Source: Microbacterium nanhaiense
GTDB lineage: Bacteria; Actinomycetota; Actinomycetes; Actinomycetales; Microbacteriaceae
DNA: 64,000 nucleotides
Direction: 5' to 3'
Assembly (NCBI RefSeq): GCF_014646015.1
Contig: NZ_BMMQ01000005.1
Location: 62,001 to 126,000 of the forward strand
The notes under the pieces: model-generated
Database searches by the model: none
What the model saw: only the letters and a program-made list of their open reading frames with translations
Told to the model about the DNA's origin: nothing
Part shown: piece after piece, positions 25,038 to 35,859 of the stretch
How the letters are laid out: each line of letters starts with the position of its first letter
How positions within the stretch are numbered: the stretch's first letter is position 1
Made by a program: the position numbers and the translations under genes

Positions 25038-26384
25038 TCAGGACGCGGAGTCGACCGTCTTGTCGAACTCGGTCTGCGCCTTCTCGATCGCCTCATCGAG
25101 GCTGATCTGGCCGTCCTGCATCTCGATGCGCGTCTGGCGGAAGAAGGTGTTGAACGCGCTGAACGCGGCCGAGGACGAATCGTTCTGGTACCACTTCAGC
25201 TTTGGGTTCTCGAGCAGGCCGAAGAAGTCCTCCGAGCCCGGGATCGAGGTGTTGTGCGTCACCTGATCGGCATTCTTGATGTTCGGGGCCAGCCAGCCCT
25301 GTGCCTCGAGGATGTTCGCGCCGTCGACCGAGTAGAAGTAATCGAGGAACTCGACGGCGGAGTCGTACTCCGCGCCGTCTTCCTGCGCCTGGGCGGAGAT
25401 GGCGAGGCCACCGGCCGTGTCGCCCGTCACGGAGTTCTTCAGCACGTTGATCGTGCCGTCCTCTGCCGGGATGATGAACATGCCCGCGTTGAAGTCGGGG
25501 TTGACCTTGTTGATGTCGTTGAGGCGGCCGAGGCCGGCGGACGACGTCGCCATGACGGCCTGACCGTTCACCAGCAGGGTCGTCGTCTGGGCGTCGGCCG
25601 TCGACTGCCAACCGGTGAGGACGTATTCGTTGGTGATGTCGAGCAGTTCCTGCAGCGGCTCGCGCAGATCCTCGATCGACGCCGTGCCCTCGACAACGGC
25701 GTTCCAGAATCCGCCCTCGTCGCTGTACTCCGCGAAGTAGGGAGCGGCGAGCGGCTTCCACAGCTGGTCGCTCGGCCATACCTCGCCGGCGGCGGTCGCG
25801 AGGGGCTCGTCGCCGTTCGCCTTGATGGCCTCCAGCAGGGCGATGAATTCGTCATAGGTTTCCGGGACCTCGAGACCGTTCTCTTCGAAGTAGTCCTTGT
25901 TGTAGACGATGTTCATGCCGAGCTCACCGTTGAGCGCCGAGTACGGCACGGTGTAGACGTTGCCGTCCTCTGCCGCGCCATAAGCGTCGTCGCTCAGCAG
26001 CTCGGTGACCTCTGTGGGGATGGGGGCGAGCTTGCCGGCATTGATGTAGGTCACGGTGTCGCGCATGTCGACGATCGCGGGCCAGTTTCCGGTCGCGTCC
26101 ATCGTCTTCATCGCGGTCGCGTAGTCGCTGCCCGCGGGGAGCGGATCGAGGCTGACCTCGGTGGTCTCGCTCTGTTCGTTGAAGGCGGTGACGATGGCGT
26201 CGACGGCCGAGTTCCACGTCTCGTCGCCCGTGGCGTAGAGGAAGCGGATGGTGGTCTTGTCGCCGGTGGAACCGTCGGCGTCTGCCGTTCCCGAGCAGCC
26301 GGCGAGAGTGAGAGCTGCGATACCGGCGGTCGCGACGACCGCGAGGGCGCGGCGAGCTCCGGGACGCGTCATTGCGATGCGCAT
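25038..26384 (-). CDS. Sugar ABC transporter substrate-binding lipoprotein (family 1)
   Basis: 448-aa extracellular receptor. A basic start (MRIAMTRPGARRAL) and hydrophobic segment end in the lipobox TLAGC (Cys about residue 28). The body matches SBP_bac_1 sugar receptors: DPLPAGSDYATAMKTMDATG, then NIVYNKDYFEENGLEVPETY and the AGLGRLNDINKVNPDFNAGM region. ATG 26384 has AAAGGAG 6 nt upstream; a farther start at 26462 would read through the operator and is rejected. First gene of the operon and probably the most expressed. Ligand presumably an alpha-galactoside-containing oligosaccharide. Confidence 0.93.
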   Translation of the reverse strand: MRIAMTRPGARRALAVVATAGIAALTLAGCSGTADADGSTGDKTTIRFLYATGDETWNSAVDAIVTAFNEQSETTEVSLDPLPAGSDYATAMKTMDATGNWPAIVDMRDTVTYINAGKLAPIPTEVTELLSDDAYGAAEDGNVYTVPYSALNGELGMNIVYNKDYFEENGLEVPETYDEFIALLEAIKANGDEPLATAAGEVWPSDQLWKPLAAPYFAEYSDEGGFWNAVVEGTASIEDLREPLQELLDITNEYVLTGWQSTADAQTTTLLVNGQAVMATSSAGLGRLNDINKVNPDFNAGMFIIPAEDGTINVLKNSVTGDTAGGLAISAQAQEDGAEYDSAVEFLDYFYSVDGANILEAQGWLAPNIKNADQVTHNTSIPGSEDFFGLLENPKLKWYQNDSSSAAFSAFNTFFRQTRIEMQDGQISLDEAIEKAQTEFDKTVDSAS

Positions 26385-26426
26385 GTGATCTCCTTTGATG
26401 AGGTGCGGGCGGGAGGCCCGGAGATG

Positions 26427-26432
26427 ACGATA
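26427..26432 (-). promoter_or_regulatory. -10 box of the sugar operon
   Basis: TATCGT on the minus strand, 17 bp downstream of where the LacI operator covers the -35 position. Transcription should start near 26420, leaving a leader of about 35 nt. Confidence 0.5.
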
Positions 26433-26439
26433 CACAAAA

Positions 26440-26455
26440 TAGAAAACGTTTACTA
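26440..26455. promoter_or_regulatory. LacI-family operator before the sugar operon
   Basis: TAGAAAACGTTTACTA, 15 of 16 bases identical to the site at 17253-17268. It overlaps the likely -35 box, so bound repressor would block RNA polymerase. Confidence 0.85.
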
Positions 26456-26506
26456 GTCGCAATCAAGAAAAATCCCCCGCGCCCGGACCCGCTCCGTCCA
26501 CCCCAC

Positions 26507-26572
26507 CCGTTCGAATGACACTTTTGGAGAGTCCTCGCACGCGAGGACTCCCCAAAAGTGTCATTCGAACGG
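26507..26572. repeat. Palindromic intergenic element A, copy 3
   Basis: 66 bp with perfect 21-bp outer arms (CCGTTCGAATGACACTTTTGG at the left, its exact complement at 26552-26572) and an inner 9-bp stem (26529-26537 with 26542-26550) separated by a single mismatch. It lies between the operator of the sugar operon and the stop codon of the next minus-strand gene, so it follows that gene's 3' end. Confidence 0.88.
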
Positions 26573-26578
26573 CGGGGG

Positions 26579-27808
26579 TTACGCGAAGGCCCCCACGCCT
26601 GTGAGGTCGCGGCCGATGAGGAGGGCCTGGACCGACTCGGTGCCCTCGTAGGTGTGGATCGCCTCGATGTCGACGAGGTGGGTGATCACCCGGTTCTCGA
26701 GCAGGATCCCGTTTCCGCCGAGCATGTCGCGCGCTTCGCGGGCGATGTCGCGCGCGGCGCGGGTGTTGGTGTACTTCGCGAGCGAGGCCTGCGTGGGGCG
26801 GAGTTTGCCCGCGGCCTCCAGATCGGCGAGCCGGCGGCAATAGAGCTGCATGCCGGTCAGCTGCGACAGCATGCGCGCGAGCTTCTCCTGCACGAGCTGG
26901 AAACCGGCGAGCGGCTTCCCGAACTGGATCCGTTCGTTCGCGTACTGGAGAGCCGCCTCGTAGCAGGCGGTCGCGTGCCCGAGCGCCGACCACGCGACGC
27001 CCGAACGCGTCGCGTAGAGCACGCGCGAGGTGTCCGCGAAGGAATGCGCGCCGGGCAGCCGGTTCTCGAACGGGATCCGCACATCGCGCAGCTGGATGTG
27101 CGCCTGGTGGATCGCACGGAGCGACACCTTGCCGATAATGACCTCGGCGTCGTAGCCCGGCGTGTCCTGCGGGACGAGGAAGCAGCCGACGCGCCCGTGG
27201 TCGGCATCGCCGAGGTCGTCGACGCGGGCCCACACGAAGGTGATGCCTCCCGAGGCGCCGTTGCCGATCCACTTCTTGCCGCCGCGGAGGATCCACGAGT
27301 CACCGTCGCGTGTCGCCGTCGTCTCGAGGCTCGTCGAGTCGCTGCCGTGCACCGGCTCCGTGAGGGCGAAGGAACCGGGCACTTCGCCCGAATCGAGCTT
27401 CGACAACCACGCGTCCTGCTGCTCATCGGATCCGAAGTAGGCCAGCGTGCGTAGCGCGAGCCCGCCCTGCACCGCGAGAATCGTGCCGAGTGAGCCGTCG
27501 CCGCGCGACAGCTCCATGTTCACGAGGCCCGCCGCGAGAGGGGAGAGGCGGGTGAGTTCGGGGTGGTCGATGCCGTCGGCCATGACGTCATGCCGACCGA
27601 GCGACGCCAGGACCTTCTCGTGCGGGTAGCTCGCCGACTCCCAGGCGTCGAAGAGTTCGCCTGAGACCTCGCCGACGACGGCGCGCGCGCGACGCCACGC
27701 GTCGAGATCGGGGCCGCCCACATCGTCGAAGACGCCGTAGTAGTCGGTGTCGAGCGGATCAAGGATGTCGTAGGGTTCCGTGCGGTCTCCGGGCAGGGAA
27801 GTGCTCAT
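26579..27808 (-). CDS. Acyl-CoA dehydrogenase, glutaryl-CoA-dehydrogenase-like
   Basis: 409-aa FAD enzyme of acyl-CoA oxidation. The substrate/flavin segments GSFALTEPVHGSDSTSLETT and WILRGGKKWIGNGASG (about residues 155-190), the ERIQFGKPLAGFQLVQEKLA helix (about 290) and the terminal IEAIHTYEGTESVQALLIGR (about 380, with the catalytic Glu in YEGT) fit glutaryl-CoA dehydrogenases better than medium-chain types. The ATG at 27808 lies 6 nt after TAGCGT (27820-27815), so it is probably leaderless. No partner electron-transfer or lysine-degradation gene is adjacent. Confidence 0.9.
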   Translation of the reverse strand: MSTSLPGDRTEPYDILDPLDTDYYGVFDDVGGPDLDAWRRARAVVGEVSGELFDAWESASYPHEKVLASLGRHDVMADGIDHPELTRLSPLAAGLVNMELSRGDGSLGTILAVQGGLALRTLAYFGSDEQQDAWLSKLDSGEVPGSFALTEPVHGSDSTSLETTATRDGDSWILRGGKKWIGNGASGGITFVWARVDDLGDADHGRVGCFLVPQDTPGYDAEVIIGKVSLRAIHQAHIQLRDVRIPFENRLPGAHSFADTSRVLYATRSGVAWSALGHATACYEAALQYANERIQFGKPLAGFQLVQEKLARMLSQLTGMQLYCRRLADLEAAGKLRPTQASLAKYTNTRAARDIAREARDMLGGNGILLENRVITHLVDIEAIHTYEGTESVQALLIGRDLTGVGAFA

Positions 27809-27869
27809 GCCGCCACGCTAGGTCGGAGGGCGGTCGCGGTCCATGACTTTGTAGAACGCCGCCACACGC

Positions 27870-27875
27870 TAGACT
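27870..27875 (+). promoter_or_regulatory. -10 box for the 57-aa membrane protein
   Basis: TAGACT, with TTGTAG (27849-27854) as a weak -35. The mRNA would carry a leader of about 25 nt including GGAGGG. Confidence 0.5.
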
Positions 27876-27907
27876 GGGACGCAGACTTTCTCGGAGGGCC
27901 CATCCAC

Positions 27908-28081
27908 ATGATGTTCATCATTTCGCTGATCTTGTTCGTCGGCGGTCTTTTCCTGTTCGGTGTCGCGTTCATGGTGACCTCGTTCCATGGCCTCGTCTTC
28001 ACGGCCGGCATCCTCGCCGTGTGCGTGTCGATGGCGATCCCGATGTTCCGCTCGCAGTGGGGCAAGGAAAAGATTCACTGA
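27908..28081 (+). CDS. Small two-helix membrane protein (57 aa)
   Basis: ATG 27908 to TGA 28081 encodes MMFIISLILFVGGLFLFGVA, then a short polar turn with the FHG tripeptide, a second hydrophobic helix (LVFTAGILAVCVSMAIPMF) and a short basic tail SQWGKEKIH. It has its own -10 box, a ribosome site (GGAGGG) and a terminator. Function unknown; similar small membrane proteins are common in Microbacteriaceae (family memory, not checked). It is easily missed because of its length. Confidence 0.8.
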   Translation: MMFIISLILFVGGLFLFGVAFMVTSFHGLVFTAGILAVCVSMAIPMFRSQWGKEKIH

Positions 28082-28093
28082 GCTCGTCTCGAA

Positions 28094-28129
28094 CGAAGGC
28101 GGCCCCGGCATCTGTCGGGGCCGCCTTCG
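28094..28129 (+). terminator. Terminator after the 57-aa gene
   Basis: Perfect 14-bp stem CGAAGGCGGCCCCG (28094-28107) with 28116-28129 and an 8-nt loop. Confidence 0.75.
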
Positions 28130-28155
28130 CGTTCTCCGGGCGCGGGCGACGGTAG

Positions 28156-28161
28156 TACGCT
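28156..28161 (+). promoter_or_regulatory. Possible -10 box of sucCD
   Basis: TACGCT, about 80 nt before the sucC start. The leader between holds no obvious structure beyond the ribosome site AAGGAAAAG. Confidence 0.4.
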
Positions 28162-28240
28162 TGACACTGGTCGAGTTCTCTCGACATCGAGACGTATTTC
28201 CACGCCTCTGCACCCGTTCGCCCACTTAAGGAAAAGCAAC

Positions 28241-29407
28241 GTGGATCTCTACGAGTACCAGGCTCGAGACCTTTTTGAGAAGTACGAGGTGCCGGTGCTT
28301 GCCGGCATCGTCGCCGACACCCCCGAGGAGGTGAAGGCAGCGGCTGAGAAGATCGGCGGCGTCGTCGTCGTGAAGGCTCAGGTGAAGACCGGTGGTCGCG
28401 GCAAGGCCGGCGGCGTGAAGGTCGCGAAGACTCCCGACGAGGCGTACGAGGCGGCCAAGGCCATCCTCGGGCTCGACATCAAGGGTCACGTCGTCAAGCG
28501 CGTGATGGTCGCCCAGGGCGCCAACATCGACCGCGAGTTCTACTTCTCGGTCCTGCTCGACCGCGCCAACCGCTCCTACCTGTCGCTGTGCAGCGTCGAG
28601 GGCGGCATGGAGATCGAGCAGCTCGCCGTCGAGAAGCCCGAGGCCCTCGCGCGCGTCGAGGTCGACCCGCTGACGGGCATCGACAAGGCGAAGGCCGTCG
28701 AGATCGCTCAGGCCGCGAACTTCCCCGAGGAGCTCGTCGAGAAGGTCTCCGACGTGTTCGTCAAGCTCTACGACGTCTACAAGGGCGAGGACGCGACGCT
28801 CGTCGAGGTCAACCCGCTCGTCCTCACGGGCGAGGGCGACGTCATCGCGCTCGACGGCAAGGTGTCGCTCGACGACAACGGATCCGAGGTCCGCCACCCC
28901 GAGCACGAAGAGCTCGAGGACAAGGGCGCGGCAGACCCGCTCGAGGCGAAGGCGAAGGCCAACGGCCTCAACTACGTCAAGCTCGACGGCGAAGTCGGCA
29001 TCATCGGTAACGGCGCCGGTCTCGTGATGTCGACGCTCGACGTCACCGCGTACGCGGGCGAGAACCACGGCGGCGTCAAGCCCGCCAACTTCCTCGACAT
29101 CGGCGGCGGCGCGAACGCACAGGTCATGGCCAACGGCCTCGACGTCATCCTCGGCGACCCGCAGGTCAAGAGCGTGTTCGTCAACGTCTTCGGCGGAATC
29201 ACCAGCTGCGTCGCCGTGGCGGAGGGCATCGTGAAGGCGCTCGAAATTCTCGGCGACACCGCGACGAAGCCGCTCGTCGTGCGCCTCGACGGCAACCAGG
29301 TCGAGGAGGGGCGCGCGATCCTCGCGGCCGCGAACCACCCGCTCGTCACCCTGGCCGCCGGCATGGACGAGGGCGCCGACAAGGCCGCCGAACTGGCCAA
29401 CGCCTGA
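28241..29407 (+). CDS. sucC: Succinyl-CoA ligase, beta subunit
   Basis: 388-aa ATP-grasp subunit of the citric-acid-cycle enzyme that interconverts succinyl-CoA and succinate with nucleotide phosphorylation. [20 protein letters not shown] at the start, [16 protein letters not shown] (about residue 46), GPxx-like [20 protein letters not shown] (about 190) and NVFGGITSC with GNQVEEGR (about 310-350) are family marks. GTG start with AAGGAAAAG upstream. sucD follows 18 nt later in the same operon. Confidence 0.97.
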   Translation: MDLYEYQARDLFEKYEVPVLAGIVADTPEEVKAAAEKIGGVVVVKAQVKTGGRGKAGGVKVAKTPDEAYEAAKAILGLDIKGHVVKRVMVAQGANIDREFYFSVLLDRANRSYLSLCSVEGGMEIEQLAVEKPEALARVEVDPLTGIDKAKAVEIAQAANFPEELVEKVSDVFVKLYDVYKGEDATLVEVNPLVLTGEGDVIALDGKVSLDDNGSEVRHPEHEELEDKGAADPLEAKAKANGLNYVKLDGEVGIIGNGAGLVMSTLDVTAYAGENHGGVKPANFLDIGGGANAQVMANGLDVILGDPQVKSVFVNVFGGITSCVAVAEGIVKALEILGDTATKPLVVRLDGNQVEEGRAILAAANHPLVTLAAGMDEGADKAAELANA

Positions 29408-29425
29408 GATAAGGACAGCAGAGAA

Positions 29426-30328
<903 letters not shown>

Positions 30329-30340
30329 GCAAGCTCTCGT

Positions 30341-30373
30341 CAACAGGCACCCCGTTTCGCGGGGTGCCTGTTG
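30341..30373 (+). terminator. Terminator after sucD
   Basis: Perfect 14-bp stem CAACAGGCACCCCG (30341-30354) with 30360-30373 and a TTTCG-like loop. Confidence 0.82.
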
Positions 30374-30400
30374 CGTTCCACGGGGTAGGGTCGAAAACCT

Positions 30401-31672
30401 ATGAAACCCATCACCGTCGCCGCCCTGGCCGCCCTCGACGCGATGGTTGCGGCCGTCGTCGGGCTCGTCGGGATCCTCGCGCCGTTGACGCTGGTGTGGC
30501 TGGCACTCTTCGGCGACGTCGCGGTGTGGGACGCGCTCTGGCCCACTTCCGTGCGCGTGTGGCAATTGGGGCATCTCGTCCCGGTGCACATCGACCTCGC
30601 CTCCTTCGCGCGAGACCTGGGTATCGCCGACACCGGCGCCACCTTCTGGCTGAGCGTCGCACCCCTTCTCTTCGGGATGTTCACGCTGCTGTTCGCGGTG
30701 CGCTCCGGCAGGCGCGCGGTCCGCGCTGCGAATCCCTGGATCGGACTTCTCGCGGCGATACTCGTCATGGTGGGCGTCTCGGTGGCCGCGCAGCTCTCGA
30801 GCGCCAACCCCGTCGCGACCGTGCACACGTGGCAGGGCATTGCGTTTCCCCCGCTGATCTACCTTGTCGGAATGCTTGGCGGCATCATCCACGATGCGTG
30901 GAACGAGGGCGATAACGGCCCGATCGATGATGTGCACGACTACGTCGACGGCTGGGGACCGGCCTGGCGCGAGATCCCCGCGCTCGTGCTCCGCGGATCC
31001 GCCGTGGTGGTCGTCGGCCTCGTCGGCGCCGCGGGTGTGCTCTTCGCGGTGCTCGTCGCGGCGAGCGGTGACGACATCATCGCGTTGTACGAGGCTGCCC
31101 AGGCGGATGCGATCGGCGCGAGCGTGATCACGCTGGCTCAGCTCGCCTTCGTGCCCACGCTGCTCGTGTGGATGGGCAGCTGGATCGCGGGCCCCGGCTT
31201 CGCCATCGGCACGGGGACGGCGATCTCGCCTTCCGGCACGAGCCTGGGGGTCGTGCCCGGCATCCCGATCTTCGGGATGCTTCCCGAGGGATCCAGCACG
31301 TGGATGCTCCTGTTCGCGCTCGTACCGATCGCGCTGGGTGCGTTCGGCGGCTGGATCGTCCGCCGCAGCTATGCGAAGGACTGGGCGATCGAGGGCGCCG
31401 GCGCCGAGCCCGTCGGCCCGCGCGTCGTCATCGCCGTCGGGGTCGCGGCCTGCGCGGGCGCGGCGTGGGCGATTCTCGCCGAGATCGCGAACGGATCCCT
31501 CGGCCCGGGACGCCTCGTGGACGTCGGTGCGAGCCCGCTCGCGGTGGGCATCACCGTGGGGCTGGAGGCGCTCGTCGGCGCGGCGATCCTCATGCTCGCG
31601 CCCCTGCCGAAGCCCGTGACGGAGGACGACTGGGCCTCGCTCACGGACGACGACGAGCGACCGCTAGAATGA
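30401..31672 (+). CDS. DUF6350 family multi-pass membrane protein
   Basis: 423-aa protein with about nine to ten hydrophobic helices and a short acidic C-terminal tail ([16 protein letters not shown]). The start ([20 protein letters not shown]) and the position between sucCD and purN-purH match the actinobacterial DUF6350 family (also called PerM-related), thought to act in the cell envelope or division; the role is not proven here. TAGGGT (30386-30391) lies 9 nt before the ATG with no ribosome site, so the mRNA has a very short leader or none. Its TGA stop shares a T with the -10 box of purN. Confidence 0.85.
   Translation: MKPITVAALAALDAMVAAVVGLVGILAPLTLVWLALFGDVAVWDALWPTSVRVWQLGHLVPVHIDLASFARDLGIADTGATFWLSVAPLLFGMFTLLFAVRSGRRAVRAANPWIGLLAAILVMVGVSVAAQLSSANPVATVHTWQGIAFPPLIYLVGMLGGIIHDAWNEGDNGPIDDVHDYVDGWGPAWREIPALVLRGSAVVVVGLVGAAGVLFAVLVAASGDDIIALYEAAQADAIGASVITLAQLAFVPTLLVWMGSWIAGPGFAIGTGTAISPSGTSLGVVPGIPIFGMLPEGSSTWMLLFALVPIALGAFGGWIVRRSYAKDWAIEGAGAEPVGPRVVIAVGVAACAGAAWAILAEIANGSLGPGRLVDVGASPLAVGITVGLEALVGAAILMLAPLPKPVTEDDWASLTDDDERPLE
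31665..31670 (+). promoter_or_regulatory. -10 box of leaderless purN, overlapping the upstream stop
   Basis: TAGAAT ends 6 nt before the GTG start of purN. Its last T is the first base of the TGA stop of the DUF6350 gene. Confidence 0.7.
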
Positions 31673-31676
31673 ACGA

Positions 31677-32255
31677 GTGCTGAACGTCGCCGTCCTCATC
31701 TCCGGCGCGGGTTCCAACCTGCGTGCCTTCCTCGAAGCCGCGGCTGACGCCGATTACCCGGCACATGTCGTCGTCGTCGGCGCCGACCGCGACGCGGAGG
31801 GGCTTCAGCACGCCTCCGACTTCGGGATCCCCTCCTTCTCGGTTCCGTTCCACGCGTTCGACTCGCGCGAGGCCTGGGGTGAGGAACTGGCCGCGCAGCT
31901 GCGCGCCTGGAACCCCGACCTCATCGTGCTGAGCGGTCTGATGCGCCTGCTCCCGGAAGCGGTCGTGAACGAGTTCGCCCCGCGCATCATCAACACCCAT
32001 CCCGCGTACCTGCCGGAGTTTCCCGGAGCCCACGGTGTGCGCGATGCGCTCAAGGCCGGCGCCACGCAGACCGGCGCGAGCGTCATCGTCGTCGACGGCG
32101 GAGTGGACACCGGCCCCATCCTCGCGCAGGAGCGCGTCGCCGTCGAGCCCGGTGACTCGGAGGAGACGCTGCACAACCGGATCAAGCCGGTCGAACGACG
32201 ACTGCTCATCGACGTCGTTCGCCGGATCGCGACGGGCGAGCTCGAGCTCGGCTGA
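31677..32255 (+). CDS. purN: Phosphoribosylglycinamide formyltransferase
   Basis: 192-aa enzyme of purine synthesis, transferring formyl from 10-formyl-THF to [22 protein letters not shown] at the start binds phosphate; the catalytic set is in [20 protein letters not shown] (Asn and His about residues 103-105) and [10 protein letters not shown] (Asp about 142). The usual HPSLLP reads HPAYLP here. GTG start at 31677, leaderless. purH follows 42 nt later with its own ribosome site, forming a small purine operon. Confidence 0.95.
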   Translation: MLNVAVLISGAGSNLRAFLEAAADADYPAHVVVVGADRDAEGLQHASDFGIPSFSVPFHAFDSREAWGEELAAQLRAWNPDLIVLSGLMRLLPEAVVNEFAPRIINTHPAYLPEFPGAHGVRDALKAGATQTGASVIVVDGGVDTGPILAQERVAVEPGDSEETLHNRIKPVERRLLIDVVRRIATGELELG

Positions 32256-32297
32256 CCCCATCACCTGACCCACCTCTCTCAGACTCAAGGAGACATC

Positions 32298-33905
32298 ATG
32301 GCCGGCCCGAGCCACGACCCCTCGCTCTACCGCGACCGCGACATCGTCCCGATCAGGCGTGCGCTCATCTCGGTCAGCGACAAGACCGACCTGCTGCCGT
32401 TGGCGCAGGCCCTCGCCGACGCGGGCGTGGAGATCGTGTCGACCGGTTCGACGGCGGCACGGATCCGCGAGGGGGGCCACCAGGTCACCGACGTCGCCGA
32501 CATCACCGGCTTCCCGGAGATGCTCGACGGCCGCGTGAAGACCCTTCACCCCAACGTGCACGGCGGCCTGCTCGCGGACCTGCGTCTCGAGCACCACGAG
32601 ACCCAGCTGGGTGAGTTCGGCATCGCCCCCTTCGAGCTCGTGGTCGTCAACCTGTACCCCTTCGTCGAGACCGTCGCCTCGGGCGCGGCCGCCAACGAGG
32701 TCGTCGAGCAGATCGACATCGGCGGTCCCGCGATGGTGCGTGCCTCGGCGAAGAACCACGCGAACGTGGCGATCGTCGTCGACCCGTCGTCGTACCCGGC
32801 GATCATCGAGGCGGTCAAGACCGGCGGCACGAGCCTGCAGACGCGCAAGGAGCTCGCGGCGCGAGCCTTCGCCCACACGGCGTCGTACGACACGGCCGTC
32901 GCCCAGTGGTTCGCCGAAGAGACGATGCAGGGCACCGAGACCCTCCCGGAGCACCTCACGATCCAGGCCGAGAAGATCGAGGACCTGCGCTACGGCGAGA
33001 ACTCGCACCAGCGCGCCGCTATCTACTCGCGCGTCGGCGGTCACGGCATCGCCCAGGCGGAGCTCCTCCAGGGCAAGCCGATGTCGTTCAACAACTACAC
33101 GGACGCCGACGCCGCGCTCCGCACCGCCTACGACATGGTGCTCCCGGCGGTCGCGATCATGAAGCACGCGAACCCATGCGGCCTCGCGATCGCCGACCCG
33201 AAGGCGCTCGACCCGATCGCGAGCGCGCACCTTCGCGCCCACGAATGCGACCCGCTCTCGGCGTTCGGCGGCGTGATCGCCGCCAACCGCCCCGTCACGC
33301 TGAAGATGGCGGAGAATCTGCGCGACATCTTCACCGAGGTCATCGTCGCGCCGGACTTCGAGCCGGAGGCGCTCGAGGTGTTCAAGGCGAAGAAGAACCT
33401 GCGCCTGCTGAAGCTGCCGGCGAACTGGCAGCAGGAGCGCATGGACGTGCGCCTGGTGTCGGGCGGTCTGCTGCTGCAGGACGCCGACCTGTTCCCCGAC
33501 GACGACTTCGAGTCGGTCGCGAAGAACTGGGAGCTCGTGGCGGGCCCGGAGCCCGAGGTGCCGCTCGCCGACCTGGTGTTCGCGTGGAAGAGCTGCCGTG
33601 CCGTGAAGTCGAACGCGATCGTTCTCGCGAAGAACATGGCGACGGTCGGCATCGGCATGGGCCAGGTCAACCGCGTCGACTCGTGCCGCCTCGCGGTCGA
33701 GCGGGCCGGTGACCGCGTCGAGGGATCCATCGCGGCGTCCGACGCATTCTTCCCCTTCTCCGACGGCCCCGAGGTTCTCATGGACGCGGGCGTGAAGGTC
33801 ATCATCCAGCCGGGCGGTTCGGTGCGCGACGAGGAGACCATCGCGCTGGCGAAGGCACGCGGCGTGTCGATGTACTTCACGGGGGAGCGCCACTTCTTCC
33901 ACTGA
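32298..33905 (+). CDS. purH: Bifunctional AICAR transformylase / IMP cyclohydrolase
   Basis: 535-aa enzyme of the last two steps of IMP synthesis. The cyclohydrolase (MGS-like) domain starts [20 protein letters not shown] and includes [13 protein letters not shown] and [16 protein letters not shown]. The transformylase domain carries KHANPCGLA (about residue 290) and [18 protein letters not shown] near the end. ATG 32298 follows AAGGAGACATC. Downstream of purN. Confidence 0.97.
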   Translation: MAGPSHDPSLYRDRDIVPIRRALISVSDKTDLLPLAQALADAGVEIVSTGSTAARIREGGHQVTDVADITGFPEMLDGRVKTLHPNVHGGLLADLRLEHHETQLGEFGIAPFELVVVNLYPFVETVASGAAANEVVEQIDIGGPAMVRASAKNHANVAIVVDPSSYPAIIEAVKTGGTSLQTRKELAARAFAHTASYDTAVAQWFAEETMQGTETLPEHLTIQAEKIEDLRYGENSHQRAAIYSRVGGHGIAQAELLQGKPMSFNNYTDADAALRTAYDMVLPAVAIMKHANPCGLAIADPKALDPIASAHLRAHECDPLSAFGGVIAANRPVTLKMAENLRDIFTEVIVAPDFEPEALEVFKAKKNLRLLKLPANWQQERMDVRLVSGGLLLQDADLFPDDDFESVAKNWELVAGPEPEVPLADLVFAWKSCRAVKSNAIVLAKNMATVGIGMGQVNRVDSCRLAVERAGDRVEGSIAASDAFFPFSDGPEVLMDAGVKVIIQPGGSVRDEETIALAKARGVSMYFTGERHFFH

Positions 33906-33921
33906 TCCTCAGATCAACCTT

Positions 33922-33962
33922 GCGACGGCCTTTCAGCTCACACTAAGCTGAAAGGCTGTCGC
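33922..33962 (+). terminator. Terminator after purH
   Basis: 17-bp stem GCGACGGCCTTTCAGCT (33922-33938) with 33946-33962, one G-U pair, 7-nt loop, then GTTT. Confidence 0.8.
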
Positions 33963-33996
33963 GTTTCCGCGGCAGGAAATCCCTCTCGAGGCTGAG

Positions 33997-35859
33997 ATGT
34001 CTGCTGATACTGAACTCGGCGCGCCCGCGCGCCTACCCCTGTTTAAGGCGCTCGCGCGTCTAATCCCTTACGCACAAAAAGACTTTCCCCGGATCCTGCT
34101 CGGGGCCCTCTCGGCGCTGGGCGCATCCATCGTCGCGCTGCTGATCCCCACGGCCCTCGAATGGATCGTGGATGGCCCGATCGCTTCGGGTGCGACCCGC
34201 GCCGTCGTGTGGGGCGCGCTCGCCGTGCTCGGCCTCGGCCTGCTCGAGGCCGGCCTGGTGTGGCTTCGTCGCTGGCTGATCCTCGCCCCCGCGACGGCGA
34301 TCGAGTACAACCTGCGGCAGAAGTTCTACAACCGGCTGCAGAAGCTCCCGATCGAGTTCCACGACCGCTGGCAGGGCGGCCAGCTGCTTAGCCGCATGAT
34401 GCAGGACCTGAACGTGATCCGCCGCTGGCTCGCGTTCGGACTCATCATGCTCGTCGTGAACCTCCTGACCGTCGTGATCGGCTCCGTGATGCTGTTCCAG
34501 TGGCACTGGGCTCTCGGCACGATCTTCGTCGTCTCGGGCATCCCCCTGTGGATCTCGGCGCTGCGCTTCGAGCGCACCTATGGGCGCCTCGCGCGCATGA
34601 GCCAGGATCAGCAGGGCGACCTCGCGACGAGCGTGGAGCAGAGCGTGCACGGCATCCGCGTGCTCAAGGCGTTCGGTCGCGGCGGTCACGCGCTCAAGAA
34701 CTTCCGGGAGCAGGCGGAGACGCTCCGCGGCACGGAGATGCGGAAGGCGGGTGCCATCGCGCGCGTCGACTTCATCCTCGTGCTGATGCCCGAGCTCGCC
34801 TTCGCGGCGAGCCTCGCCACCGGGATCTGGCTCGCGGCGCAGGGCGAGCTCGACATCGCGCAGCTGCTCGCCTTCTTCGCGATGGCGACGATTCTGCGCT
34901 GGCCCATCGAGTCGATCGGCTTCCTGTTCTCGTTCCTGCTTGATGCCCGCACCGCGACCGACCGCGTCTGGGAGGTGTTCGACTCCGTCGACACGATCAC
35001 GGATCCGGAACAGCCCGTGTCGATCCCGGAGCCGCGCGGCGCGCTGGCCTTCGAGGGCGCGCACTTCCGCTACCAGGATGCCCGGGATCACGAACCCGAC
35101 CTCCTGGACGGCATCGATCTGGCACTCGAACCGGGCGAGACGATGGCGCTCGTGGGGCTCACCGGATCCGGCAAGACGACGCTCACGACGCTGCCGACCC
35201 GCCTCTATGACGTCACGGCGGGCCGCGTCACCCTCGATGGCGTCGATGTGCGCCAGCTGCGGCTCGTCGAGCTGCGCACCCACATCGCGACGGCCTTCGA
35301 GGACGCAACGCTCTTCTCGGCCTCGGTGCGCGAGAACGTGCTGCTCGGGCGCGACGACCTCGACATCGCCTCGGACGAGGCGGAGCGCGTGATGAACGAG
35401 GCGCTCGCGGTCGCCCAGGCGTCGTTCGTGTACGAGCTGCCGGACGGCGTCGACACCATGATCGGAGAGGAGGGCATGAGCCTCTCCGGCGGTCAGCGCC
35501 AGCGCCTCGCCCTGGCGCGCGCCGTCGCGGCTCGCCCGAAGGTGATCGTGATGGACGATCCGCTCTCGGCGCTCGACGTCAACACGGAAGAGCGCGTCCA
35601 GGCCGAACTCAAGCGCGTGCTCGCGGGCACGACCGCGCTCGTCGTCGCGCACCGGCCGTCGACAGTGGCGCTCGCCGACCGTGTCGCGCTGCTGCAGAAC
35701 GGGCGCATCGTCGAGGTGGGCACGCACAGCGAGCTGATGGCGCGCTCGGCCGACTACCGCTCGGTGCTGTCGAGCTTCGAGGACGAGGAACGCGAAGAGA
35801 GCGCGCAGCGCACGGATCCCACATCGGCGATCGACATCATTCAGGAGGCAGACCGATGA
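33997..35859 (+). CDS. ABC exporter half-transporter with degenerate catalytic Asp (NBD1)
   Basis: 620-aa protein: six membrane helices (about residues 20-310) followed by an ATPase domain. Walker [10 protein letters not shown] (about 385), signature [13 protein letters not shown] (about 495) and H-loop [11 protein letters not shown] are normal, but Walker B ends [13 protein letters not shown], with Asp in place of the catalytic Glu. This is the classic marker of the degenerate half of heterodimeric exporters (TM287/288, BmrCD type). The stop overlaps the start of the second half-transporter by 4 bp. Substrate unknown; drugs, lipids or peptides are possible. Confidence 0.93.
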   Translation: MSADTELGAPARLPLFKALARLIPYAQKDFPRILLGALSALGASIVALLIPTALEWIVDGPIASGATRAVVWGALAVLGLGLLEAGLVWLRRWLILAPATAIEYNLRQKFYNRLQKLPIEFHDRWQGGQLLSRMMQDLNVIRRWLAFGLIMLVVNLLTVVIGSVMLFQWHWALGTIFVVSGIPLWISALRFERTYGRLARMSQDQQGDLATSVEQSVHGIRVLKAFGRGGHALKNFREQAETLRGTEMRKAGAIARVDFILVLMPELAFAASLATGIWLAAQGELDIAQLLAFFAMATILRWPIESIGFLFSFLLDARTATDRVWEVFDSVDTITDPEQPVSIPEPRGALAFEGAHFRYQDARDHEPDLLDGIDLALEPGETMALVGLTGSGKTTLTTLPTRLYDVTAGRVTLDGVDVRQLRLVELRTHIATAFEDATLFSASVRENVLLGRDDLDIASDEAERVMNEALAVAQASFVYELPDGVDTMIGEEGMSLSGGQRQRLALARAVAARPKVIVMDDPLSALDVNTEERVQAELKRVLAGTTALVVAHRPSTVALADRVALLQNGRIVEVGTHSELMARSADYRSVLSSFEDEEREESAQRTDPTSAIDIIQEADR

